54,577 nt of DNA from an uncultured Porphyromonadaceae bacterium. GTDB taxonomy: Bacteria; Bacteroidota; Bacteroidia; Bacteroidales; Muribaculaceae. Of the stretch, positions 9,127 to 16,733 are shown piece by piece (the stretch's first letter is position 1; the number at the start of each line of letters is the position of its first letter). The position numbers were made by a program, and so were the translations under genes. The notes under the pieces were generated by a model, which did not search any database, was not told where the DNA came from, and worked only from the letters and a program-made list of their open reading frames with translations. The stretch lies in contig CAMWLR010000009.1 in NCBI GenBank assembly GCA_947175215.1, positions 1 to 54,577 of the forward strand, given 5' to 3'.

Positions 9127-9157
9127 TTTGAATTAAGGGATTTATGTGTTATCTTCG
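9127..9157 (+). promoter_or_regulatory. Promoter of the six-gene SPFH operon (-33 TTTG, -7 TATCTTCG)
   Basis: TTTG at 9127-9130 and TATCTTCG at 9150-9157 are spaced by 19 bp. The -7 box differs from TAnnTTTG at one position. Transcription would start near 9164, leaving a leader of about 44 nt before ATG 9208. Confidence 0.55.
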
Positions 9158-9207
9158 CAAATCCTAACGTCCATTCCCTTAATCCTTAAACCTGATCAAC
9201 CTTTAAT

Positions 9208-10530
9208 ATGGCAATCATAGACTGTCTCATCTGGCAACCCCAGGGCTCAGAGATCATATACGCATATCATTATCCCGAAAACAACCTGTCGACCTATACC
9301 CAGCTCATTGTGCAGGAGTCACAGGTGGCCCTTCTTTTCTCAAAAGGGCAGCTGATGGGTAAATTCGGGCCCGGTAAAGTCACCCTCGACACCGAGAACC
9401 TCCCCATTCTCAGACGCCTCTATGGATTCCCCTTCGGCGGCAAGAACCCCTTTACGGCCGAAGTATGGTTTGTCAACCTCGTCGAGACATTCAATATCCC
9501 CTGGCGTATCGGCCAACTAAGCATCCATGACCCTGACTATAACACCCAGCTGCCTCTCGAGGCAACCGGGCAATACGGGCTTAAGATTGTCGATCCTGAG
9601 AAGTTCCTTATCAAGGTTGTCGGCACGCGCTATCAATACACACAGCGCGATATGACCGACCAGTTTACCGGCGAATTTACCACCAAGGTAAAATCGGCGT
9701 TAGTGCAGTTCATGATTCAGAACCGTGTGGGTTTCAAGCAAATCTCAGCATATCTCGACAACCTGTCGAACATCGTATGCCAGCAGATGAATCTGTTTTG
9801 GAACGAACTCGGCATCGAGCTCACCCGATTCTACATCAGCAACATCGACATCGACACCTCGACCCCCGAAGGCATGAAAGTCAAGGAGGCGATTGCCGAG
9901 CAGAGCTCGATGTCTATCACCGGCCACACATGGCAGCAGGCCCAGATGTTTGACACCGCCAACAATGCCATCGGCCAATTTGGCGGCAACAGCAACGGCT
10001 CACTGTTAGGCGGACTCATGGCCATCAACATGATGGGTGGCATGGGCGGCTCAGGGATGGGTGGCGCAGCCATGGCTCCACAATACAACCAGCCCACATT
10101 CGGCCCCGGCGGCCAGGGAGGCAACTTCAACCAGGGTGGCATGGGCGGCAACTTTAACGGCGGAGTCCCCGGCGGCAACCCCTCGCAACCGGGCGGTCAG
10201 CCTCGCATGGTCTACTGCTCTAACTGCTCAAAACGATTCCCCAACAATATGGAGTACTGTCCCAACTGCGGACACAAATACCATCCCTGTCCCAATTGCG
10301 GCACTGATAACCCCGATGACGCGCGCCGTTGCGTCAGCTGCGGTACTGCACTGGCCGGCGTCACCCCTAAATGTCCCCATTGTCAGACCCCGATACCCCC
10401 GGGATGCAACTTCTGCCCCGGTTGCGGACAACCCGTCATCGCCGACACCTCTACCTGCAGCCGATGCGGCTCACGCATCCCCGACGGCGCCAAGTTCTGC
10501 CCCCGCTGCGGCAACAAACGCGGCGCATGA
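9208..10530 (+). CDS. SPFH (Band 7) domain protein with four C-terminal zinc ribbons, YdjI-like
   Basis: The product is 440 residues. Residues 1-250 form an SPFH/Band-7 domain of the YdjI or 'virion core protein' type, ending in the helical part around EGMKVKEAIAEQSSM. A Gly/Asn/Met-rich flexible linker follows (about 255-335). The tail has four C-x-x-C pairs of pairs: CSNC/CPNC, CPNC/CVSC, CPHC/CPGC and CSRC/CPRC, which is four tandem zinc ribbons. There is no signal peptide or membrane helix, so it is probably a cytoplasmic scaffold that associates with the membrane through oligomers. In Bacillus, YdjI works with a PspA homologue in a membrane-stress operon, which is the nearest functional clue. 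It is first in an operon of unknown proteins. The biochemical role is unknown. Confidence 0.85.
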   Translation: MAIIDCLIWQPQGSEIIYAYHYPENNLSTYTQLIVQESQVALLFSKGQLMGKFGPGKVTLDTENLPILRRLYGFPFGGKNPFTAEVWFVNLVETFNIPWRIGQLSIHDPDYNTQLPLEATGQYGLKIVDPEKFLIKVVGTRYQYTQRDMTDQFTGEFTTKVKSALVQFMIQNRVGFKQISAYLDNLSNIVCQQMNLFWNELGIELTRFYISNIDIDTSTPEGMKVKEAIAEQSSMSITGHTWQQAQMFDTANNAIGQFGGNSNGSLLGGLMAINMMGGMGGSGMGGAAMAPQYNQPTFGPGGQGGNFNQGGMGGNFNGGVPGGNPSQPGGQPRMVYCSNCSKRFPNNMEYCPNCGHKYHPCPNCGTDNPDDARRCVSCGTALAGVTPKCPHCQTPIPPGCNFCPGCGQPVIADTSTCSRCGSRIPDGAKFCPRCGNKRGA

Positions 10531-10594
10531 TCTCCGTCAAGTCTCACTACGCACCACAATCAACACATACCTCACGCATTAAACACACCCCCTG

Positions 10595-11314
10595 ATGAAA
10601 ACCAATATCACATCACTCATATTGGCCATCATAGGGCAGGCCCTCATCATCACCGGCTTTATGCTCTTCCGTGGCAACACCCCTGATAATATCCTGTGGC
10701 TCAACATTGTTGTCACCTCGATAGTCTTCTGGCTCATAGCCGCCAACTTTACATTTATACAGCCCGTCAGACTCGATGACCCCGCCGGCAAACATGCCGC
10801 CGGACTCGGCATCCGCTGGGGGGCCGTCATCTGGTATGCCATACTCGCCATCGGATTCATGGCCGTTGCCGGCTACCTCAACTATCAGACCGAGACAATC
10901 TCATTCAAATGGCAGCTGATGGTGCAGGCGATTCTACTCTTTGTTATGGTGGGTTCGCTCATCGCCTCACAGTCGGCGACAGACAAAGCCGGCCAAGCCT
11001 ACGCCACCGAGCAACAGACCATGCGTGGCAAGATGACCATCCGACAGGCACTCTCTGACCTCGCCCGCGTGGCCGAGGGAACGCCCGGCATCCCCGCCGA
11101 GATCACAGGGCAGATCCGTCACCTCTCTGACGAGACCCGGTATATCACCCCCTCTCAAAAAACCGAGGCTTTATATGCCGATGACCGCATCCTCGACCTG
11201 GCATCGCGTCTGCGCCCCGTCCTGAGCGCATACGACATGAACAGTCAGATGATCGCGTCACTGGTCAGCGCCCTCTCAAGTGAGCTCACCGAGCGCAAGC
11301 GCGTCCTCGGCTAA
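10595..11314 (+). CDS. Hypothetical four-helix membrane protein of the SPFH operon
   Basis: I do not recognise a family for this 239-residue protein. Four hydrophobic helices are visible, near residues 5-24, 33-55, 75-95 and 105-125. They are followed by a soluble alpha-helical tail of about 110 residues, predicted to be cytoplasmic, which contains MTIRQALSDLARVAE. The tail could contact the coiled-coil proteins encoded downstream. The start ATG 10595 lies 64 nt after the SPFH gene, and the following gene begins 40 nt after its stop. Position and orientation point to the same transcription unit. Confidence 0.75.
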   Translation: MKTNITSLILAIIGQALIITGFMLFRGNTPDNILWLNIVVTSIVFWLIAANFTFIQPVRLDDPAGKHAAGLGIRWGAVIWYAILAIGFMAVAGYLNYQTETISFKWQLMVQAILLFVMVGSLIASQSATDKAGQAYATEQQTMRGKMTIRQALSDLARVAEGTPGIPAEITGQIRHLSDETRYITPSQKTEALYADDRILDLASRLRPVLSAYDMNSQMIASLVSALSSELTERKRVLG

Positions 11315-11354
11315 CCCCCCTCTGACCTATTCTTTATCCCTTAAATCTTTCAAT

Positions 11355-13319
11355 ATGCAAGGAAAAATTTTCCCGGATTCTGCCAACATCTGGCAAGACC
11401 AAGCGAAAATCCTGTTTAATTACTACCGCCAGGCAGCCGAACGCGTTGTCGCCGAGGAGGAACGTATTGAGCAGGAAGTCGCATCCCTGCAGGAACAACG
11501 CGCCGAACTCGAGCGACAGATCGGCGGCCTATGGGTATGGTTTCTAACCATTATCTTATTCTTTGTCTATTTCATCAAAAAGAGTGGCATCGAGAAACAG
11601 ATCATGCAGATTGATGCTCAGATCGCCAACCTGCAGCAGCAATGGAATGGTATCTTCCGCGACTACCGCGTCAAACGCCTCGGCGTTGCCTATGTCCCCG
11701 TGGCCGAACAGGTGAAATATCAAGACAAGAGCTTTATCGTCGACTTTACCGGCGACGTACCTGAGCAAGAGATCTCGATGTCTGTGTCGCGTCAGAACGA
11801 ACTACTCGTCGACACCATCCACAATCTCGAACATCTCGCTAAAGAGGCCCCCGTGGTCGAGACATCAGACGAGGCCGAGACCGTGGCTACCGATGACTAT
11901 TCACTCTCTATACAGGAGATCAAAGAGAACGACTATCTCGGCGCGCTTGAGCGCTCGCTGCGCACCGTCGCTTTCTGTATGGATGACCTTGACACCACCT
12001 CGGTCACCCTCCCCGTCATACTCGACGGCAACCCCTATCTCGACCGCCTCGACGAATACTCGACATCCAATCCACCGGTCGAAGCACCCGTCATCGAGGT
12101 ATTCGACAGTCAGGTCTACTCGCCCGCCATCGAGAAATTCCGCGAAATCAATCAGCTCAAAAACACCCTCTCTGACGAGACCAGCCGCTTTGAGGATGTG
12201 CTCAGACAGCTGATGATGACTATCGCCAAATCTGTGCAGACCCTCTCGGCCCTCAAGGTCGCATCGGTCGACAAGGTCGTCGTCGACTCTAACAAGATAC
12301 TCTACCAGATACTCAAAGCCCCCTATAACCATTACTCACCCACCCTTGAGATGGAGGAGATCGAGCGCATCCGCAACGAGAAGTTTGACTACTCAGAGGA
12401 TGTGCAGGGTTACGAACCCTTCCAGCTCCGACCGTCATCGCGCGTCAGGTTTAACCCCCTGTCAGGGACATGGGTGGCCGAGGACGGCTCGCAGACCGTC
12501 GTGCCGTTTGGCGTACATCAGATGTACGAAGAGATCATCGCCCCGATGGTGCAGAACCTCATGGCCGAGAACCGCATCGAGCGTCTCAAGATCTACAACC
12601 ACATCCGCGACCAGAAACTCAGCTACCTCAACAAGTGGCATCAGGATACCGACGCATTTTATCGCGCCAACCGCAGCGAGAGCGCCGACATCATCAACCT
12701 CATGCAGGAATCACTGCGCGAATATGTCGCTGCATACAACACCCTCATCTCACTGCGCAAGACAGAGGAGGCGATGGAGACCTCGGGCGAAAACCTCGAC
12801 TCGACCGTCGTCGACGCCGTCGAGAATGCCGCCGAGAGCCTCGCTGCCTTCGAGATGCAGAGTCAGGAGTTCCAGAAGGTGCAGACCGACTTTGAGGATT
12901 ATATGGAACGCCTCAAGGATGACATCGACCTCAAGGCCGAGAAGTTTGGCCATGTGCAGTATTATGACGCCAAGCTCCGCGACGGATACTCTAACGAGGT
13001 GGCCGTGGCCGCATCTGAGATCAGCGATATGGATGATCGTCGCAAATCGCTCGCTTCGGTCAACCCCAAACTCGCCAAAGACTCAGAGCTTCCACCCGAG
13101 CCCTCTGTCTCAGACCTTACCTACGAGCACTTCTCGCTCAACCTCAACGCCATGGCCCGCGAGGCACTCGACAACCTCGACAAGTCTCCAGCCCCAAATA
13201 ATGATGGCGATACCCCCGATAACGGCACCCCGGTTGATGATGCCCCGGCTGATGCCACACCTGACACCGACACCCCCGCCGGTGATAACGATAACGGTAA
13301 TATCAACCCTGAATCCTGA
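11355..13319 (+). CDS. Hypothetical membrane-anchored coiled-coil protein of the SPFH operon
   Basis: The start is set at ATG 11355 (MQGKIFPDSANIWQ), giving 654 residues. The frame is open further upstream, but that part overlaps the preceding gene. Residues 25-57 form a charged coiled coil rich in Glu and Gln. A single hydrophobic helix follows (VWFLTIILFFVYFI, about 60-78), then a second coiled coil to about residue 110. The long remainder is acidic and mostly helical (FEMQSQEFQKVQTDFEDYM and similar). The last 45 residues are low-complexity Asp, Pro, Thr and Ala. No enzyme motif is visible. The coiled coil-membrane-coiled coil layout suggests a structural or scaffolding protein. It is followed by the two paralogous coiled-coil genes after 5 nt. 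Confidence 0.8.
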   Translation: MQGKIFPDSANIWQDQAKILFNYYRQAAERVVAEEERIEQEVASLQEQRAELERQIGGLWVWFLTIILFFVYFIKKSGIEKQIMQIDAQIANLQQQWNGIFRDYRVKRLGVAYVPVAEQVKYQDKSFIVDFTGDVPEQEISMSVSRQNELLVDTIHNLEHLAKEAPVVETSDEAETVATDDYSLSIQEIKENDYLGALERSLRTVAFCMDDLDTTSVTLPVILDGNPYLDRLDEYSTSNPPVEAPVIEVFDSQVYSPAIEKFREINQLKNTLSDETSRFEDVLRQLMMTIAKSVQTLSALKVASVDKVVVDSNKILYQILKAPYNHYSPTLEMEEIERIRNEKFDYSEDVQGYEPFQLRPSSRVRFNPLSGTWVAEDGSQTVVPFGVHQMYEEIIAPMVQNLMAENRIERLKIYNHIRDQKLSYLNKWHQDTDAFYRANRSESADIINLMQESLREYVAAYNTLISLRKTEEAMETSGENLDSTVVDAVENAAESLAAFEMQSQEFQKVQTDFEDYMERLKDDIDLKAEKFGHVQYYDAKLRDGYSNEVAVAASEISDMDDRRKSLASVNPKLAKDSELPPEPSVSDLTYEHFSLNLNAMAREALDNLDKSPAPNNDGDTPDNGTPVDDAPADATPDTDTPAGDNDNGNINPES

Positions 13320-13324
13320 CCGCC

Positions 13325-14272
13325 ATGTCATCGACTATCACCTGTCATGTAGACACCTCTCCGATGGCCGAGTCGATAGGCTCGGTATCAAATCACGTCA
13401 ACGGCACCACCGCCGCCGTCGTCGCCATGAAAGCCGCCGTGGTCAAGGCCGAGAGTGACGCCGCCAACCATGTGTGCGACAAGGTCAACCGGGGCTTCTA
13501 TACCCTTATCCGCTCTCAGATCTCTCAGAAGATTGCCTCGCTCAAAAGTGAGGTCGACTCTCACCTGATGCGCCTCAACCAGCAGCGTAAGCAGCTCACC
13601 GCCATACGCGAGCGTATGCAGCGCGACTATAACATGATCTCGGCGCGCTATCTCAAGACTTTCACCACCATAAACAAGAATCTCGAGCAGCGCGTTGCCG
13701 AGCTCGACAGGCCCGTGATGGATCTCGCCGGCACTGAGGCCGGTAAGGTCACCAACCGTGCCGCCCGTTTGACCGCCGATATCCCGTTGGGCCAGATCGA
13801 GAGTGTACGCACCTCGCAGATGATCGGCTCATCGCGTCTCAAATTCACCGCACTAAAGGCTATCGAGACAATAGAGAGATTTATCGACGGCAGCAACCGT
13901 CTTGAGGAGGTAACCGACCGCATACTCTTGCGCCGGCGCATGAATCCCGAGACCACAAGCGTGTCACGCTCAATACCGGTGGTCATCACCGAGACCAACT
14001 ACGATCCCACCGATATGTCTCAGACCCAGACATATATCTCGCGCATGGAACTCTCCGCCGAGGCCACGCGCAGCATCGAGGGCGCCATCGACTCGGTCAT
14101 CCGCTCTCAGCAGCTACCCTGGGTATATCCTCAAGCCGGCATACCGGCCGAACTCGTCAGCGAGTTCCGCAGCCTCGTCGCCGCCTCGGGTATCGACCCG
14201 CGCCGTCAGCGTATGATGGTGGCAATGTTTGAGTCACACCCCTTCCAAACCTTAGAGATGACCGCCCGATGA
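13325..14272 (+). CDS. Hypothetical coiled-coil protein, first of a tandem paralogous pair
   Basis: The 315-residue protein has no signal peptide or membrane segment and no family that I recognise. Residues 55-140 hold a helical core (RGFYTLIRSQISQKIASL, MQRDYNMISARYLKTF, ELDRPVMDL). This core is clearly repeated in the next gene, so the two arose by duplication. The C-terminal third is different and ends in a region with PWVYPQAG. The stop overlaps the next start in ATGA, which indicates translational coupling and matched amounts of the two proteins. A partner role in a filament or complex is inferred from the operon. Confidence 0.8.
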   Translation: MSSTITCHVDTSPMAESIGSVSNHVNGTTAAVVAMKAAVVKAESDAANHVCDKVNRGFYTLIRSQISQKIASLKSEVDSHLMRLNQQRKQLTAIRERMQRDYNMISARYLKTFTTINKNLEQRVAELDRPVMDLAGTEAGKVTNRAARLTADIPLGQIESVRTSQMIGSSRLKFTALKAIETIERFIDGSNRLEEVTDRILLRRRMNPETTSVSRSIPVVITETNYDPTDMSQTQTYISRMELSAEATRSIEGAIDSVIRSQQLPWVYPQAGIPAELVSEFRSLVAASGIDPRRQRMMVAMFESHPFQTLEMTAR

Positions 14273-15306
14273 GTTACACCCGCAGACTTCCCACCCAATA
14301 TATCACCGTACACTACAGCCGCAGTGTCTCCTACCCCGCCTCACAGCACGGTGGCACATTGCAGGTAAGCGGCAGTGTCAGTGAGCCGGTCGATGTCTTC
14401 GTACATGTCGATACCGACCTCTTTGACCACGAGATCGACAAGTGTAATGACCGTGTCAACCTCCTCACCGGGTCGGTAGTGGCCACCGAGGGAGCACAGG
14501 TCGAGTCTATCCACGCCAATTCGCGCAAGGTCGGCGACACCATCATCCGCGGTTTCTTCAAGACCGTCCGCTCTGATATCTCACAGCAGATCGCTGCCTT
14601 GCAGAGCCGCATTGATGCCCTGCTCATCCACCTGCACGAACTGTCGGCCAGATGTATCGGCAAACGTGATCAGATGACCGTCGACTATAACCGCATCTCG
14701 TCACGCTACCTCAAGATATTCGGCGAACTCGACCGCGAACTCGAGAACCGCATACATGCTGTCGACGCTCCCGTCTTTGACGTCACCCGCGCAGCCGATG
14801 CCACCGCGTCAGCCACCACCGCCGAGAGTCTCGTTGCCACCACAGCTTTGGGGGCTGCCGAGAGTTCGCGTCTGCACGCCCGCATCTCTGCAGCCATGGC
14901 CAAACGCCGCGCATCCGAGGCGCTGTCAAAGGCACAACGGTTTCTCAACGTCCAGTATTCGGTCGACAGCCTGCTGGCCGACTGTCTCCGCCCCGGCGGA
15001 GAGGGCGCGATGCTCTACACCCCGGTCTGCCTATCCGAGACAACTGAGGCCCCCGGCCAATTCTCGCGCCGCCTCGACTCCTCACCCCTGCTCGACAACG
15101 TCTCACGTCAGGCCCTCCTCGATGGTATGGATGACTGTCCCTGGGGAGGCACCGTGTCCCCCTCTGATGCACAGGCCATCGCCGGATACTTCAACGACGA
15201 GGTCGCCCGCATGAGCAGTCAGGCCGTAACCCCCTCTCAGAGACGTGTCGCCGCCATGACTTCGCGCCTCTTTAACCTCTCATCAACAGCCTCACCCGGC
15301 ATCTGA
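14269..15306 (+). CDS. Hypothetical coiled-coil protein, second of the tandem paralogous pair
   Basis: The 345-residue product is paralogous to its upstream neighbour. Its core reads RGFFKTVRSDISQQIAAL, MTVDYNRISSRYLKIF and AVDAPVFDV, aligned nearly without gaps to the first copy. It has an extra N-terminal extension of about 40 residues that looks beta-strand-rich (YITVHYSRSVSYPA) and a Ser/Ala-rich middle. No enzyme motif, signal peptide or membrane helix is seen. The 4-nt overlap with the upstream gene suggests coupled translation. Divergence outside the core suggests that the copies have separate roles in the same assembly. Confidence 0.8.
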   Translation: MSYTRRLPTQYITVHYSRSVSYPASQHGGTLQVSGSVSEPVDVFVHVDTDLFDHEIDKCNDRVNLLTGSVVATEGAQVESIHANSRKVGDTIIRGFFKTVRSDISQQIAALQSRIDALLIHLHELSARCIGKRDQMTVDYNRISSRYLKIFGELDRELENRIHAVDAPVFDVTRAADATASATTAESLVATTALGAAESSRLHARISAAMAKRRASEALSKAQRFLNVQYSVDSLLADCLRPGGEGAMLYTPVCLSETTEAPGQFSRRLDSSPLLDNVSRQALLDGMDDCPWGGTVSPSDAQAIAGYFNDEVARMSSQAVTPSQRRVAAMTSRLFNLSSTASPGI

Positions 15307-15347
15307 TCAACCTATTTACCAACCACCGACCATATACATTATAATAT

Positions 15348-16322
15348 ATGAGTGACAAAAGAGAATTAAAGGAAGTACGCTTTGACACCTCAGAGATACG
15401 CCTGCGCGATAACCTCGTGCGCGGGGCGATACTTCCTCAGAAGATAGCCGAACTACCCCGCAACATCATCATCGAGGGGAACACCACCATCGAGGGCGCC
15501 GTCTATGGCCACCGCATCGAGATACGCAACGGTGACGTCGAGATACAGGGCGCCGTATTCGCCCAGAACGAGCTCTACATCTCGGGTGACGTCAACGCCC
15601 CCGTGACATTCAGAAAGAGTGTAGGGTCTGCCAACTCGGTCGTATCGCGCGGAGCATCATGCCGCCCGACATTCGCCTCAGACATCAACGCCCGCCAGGT
15701 ATCGTTGCGCAACGCATTTGTCGCCGGCAGCATATATGCCGACGAGATCGACATTGAGAACTGCATTGTCATCGGCGGAGTCTTCGCCACCACCGAGGCC
15801 CGCATCAGCAACTCGATCGTCGGCACATTCAACACCCCGGGCGTACAGCTTGAGGGCACCGTGCAGCTCCTTCTCCCCTCAGCATTCACCATCGACACCC
15901 CGCGCACCAATCCCGACACACGCCTCTTTAACCTCTCGCTGGCCGATCTCGGGGCACTCTACCGCGGCATGACCGAAGATCCCCAATCAGGCCGTATCGC
16001 CATGAACCTCCAGACAGACGAAATCAAGTCAAACCTCACCGATCACGAGAAACAGCGTACCCTGCGCGCATTCACCGTCATCGGCAAAGTGCTCGCCGCC
16101 GATCTCATCGACACCGACCGTTTCCAGAATCACTTCTTGCTGACAGCCGCCTCACTCGGTCCGCAGATGCTCAAGACATACGACCTCGGTCCGAACGCCG
16201 ACGGCCGTCCGACCCCCCTCGACCGCGACCATATCCGCGACTTCTTCTTCAAACTCCTCGACGGCCGCATCGAACCCCGCCATATCGACGCCACATTCTC
16301 CCTCTCAAACCTCGCCAACTGA
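15348..16322 (+). CDS. Bactofilin-like polymer-forming beta-helix protein, last gene of the SPFH operon
   Basis: This is a 324-residue soluble protein. Residues 30-185 show short repeating strands with alternating Ile/Val and Gly or Asn turns: NIIIEGNTTIEGAVYG, EIRNGDVEIQGAVFAQN, ELYISGDVNAPV, EIDIENCIVIGGVFA. This is the pattern of the right-handed beta-helix of bactofilins (polymer-forming cytoskeletal proteins). Unlike classical short bactofilins, it carries a helical C-terminal domain of about 130 residues with HEKQRTLRAFTVIGKVL and the HIRDFFFKLLDGR region. It lies 41 nt after the paralogous pair and is followed by a terminator at 16368. A filament or platform role at the membrane is inferred from the fold only. 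Confidence 0.75.
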   Translation: MSDKRELKEVRFDTSEIRLRDNLVRGAILPQKIAELPRNIIIEGNTTIEGAVYGHRIEIRNGDVEIQGAVFAQNELYISGDVNAPVTFRKSVGSANSVVSRGASCRPTFASDINARQVSLRNAFVAGSIYADEIDIENCIVIGGVFATTEARISNSIVGTFNTPGVQLEGTVQLLLPSAFTIDTPRTNPDTRLFNLSLADLGALYRGMTEDPQSGRIAMNLQTDEIKSNLTDHEKQRTLRAFTVIGKVLAADLIDTDRFQNHFLLTAASLGPQMLKTYDLGPNADGRPTPLDRDHIRDFFFKLLDGRIEPRHIDATFSLSNLAN

Positions 16323-16367
16323 GCCATGAATACGGCTCATTAACCCGGCATTTCCCCCACTCCTTAT

Positions 16368-16409
16368 ACCGCCGGCGGTCTCCCACGACTGCCGGCGGTT
16401 TTCATTTTC
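16368..16409 (+). terminator. Rho-independent-like terminator of the SPFH operon
   Basis: ACCGCCGGC (16368-16376) pairs with GCCGGCGGT (16391-16399) across a 14-nt loop, followed by TTTTCATTTT. Confidence 0.75.
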
Positions 16410-16571
16410 CCCCACCCTATTTCACCTCATAACTCATACCTATCCTTACCTCATACTTCATAACTAATATCTTATACTTATCCTCTCTCCTTGAAATGTT
16501 AAATCTTAAGCCACCTTACTTTCTTTAAGTATTTTTAACTATTCGGGGGGGGTAAATAGCGCCCTTTTATC

Positions 16572-16579
16572 TAACTTTG
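16572..16579 (+). promoter_or_regulatory. -7 promoter element (TAACTTTG) for the modular secreted protein
   Basis: It matches TAnnTTTG exactly. The expected -33 position falls on or next to a G8 homopolymer (16545-16552), so no TTTG box is present there. Predicted transcription start is near 16587. Confidence 0.6.
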
Positions 16580-16733
16580 CGCCGGATTATAGGCAAACAC
16601 GACCAAAATCTCATACTTTGCCACCTAAACTGCGACCAAAATCAACGGCCTCCTTACAATCCGCAACCACTCCTCTCTCTAACCAATCAATTTCGCTAAA
16701 ACTTCTCACAAAATAATCCAATCTCTTAACCAC

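Larger units (their letters stand above)
16323..16733 (+). other. Intergenic region: operon terminator, G8 tract and promoter of the modular secreted protein
   Basis: This 411-bp region contains no gene. It begins with a small hairpin (TGAGCC/GGCTCA) that includes the stop codon of the bactofilin-like gene. The operon terminator follows, then AT-rich sequence, a run of eight G (16545-16552), a -7 promoter element (16572-16579) and a leader of about 145 nt. Confidence 0.7.

Noticed and set aside
12346-13458. A 370-codon open frame in another plus frame over the coiled-coil gene
   Set aside because: It is composed almost entirely of Arg, Ser, Thr and Pro, overlaps two better genes and is typical of frame-shifted reading of GC-rich DNA.
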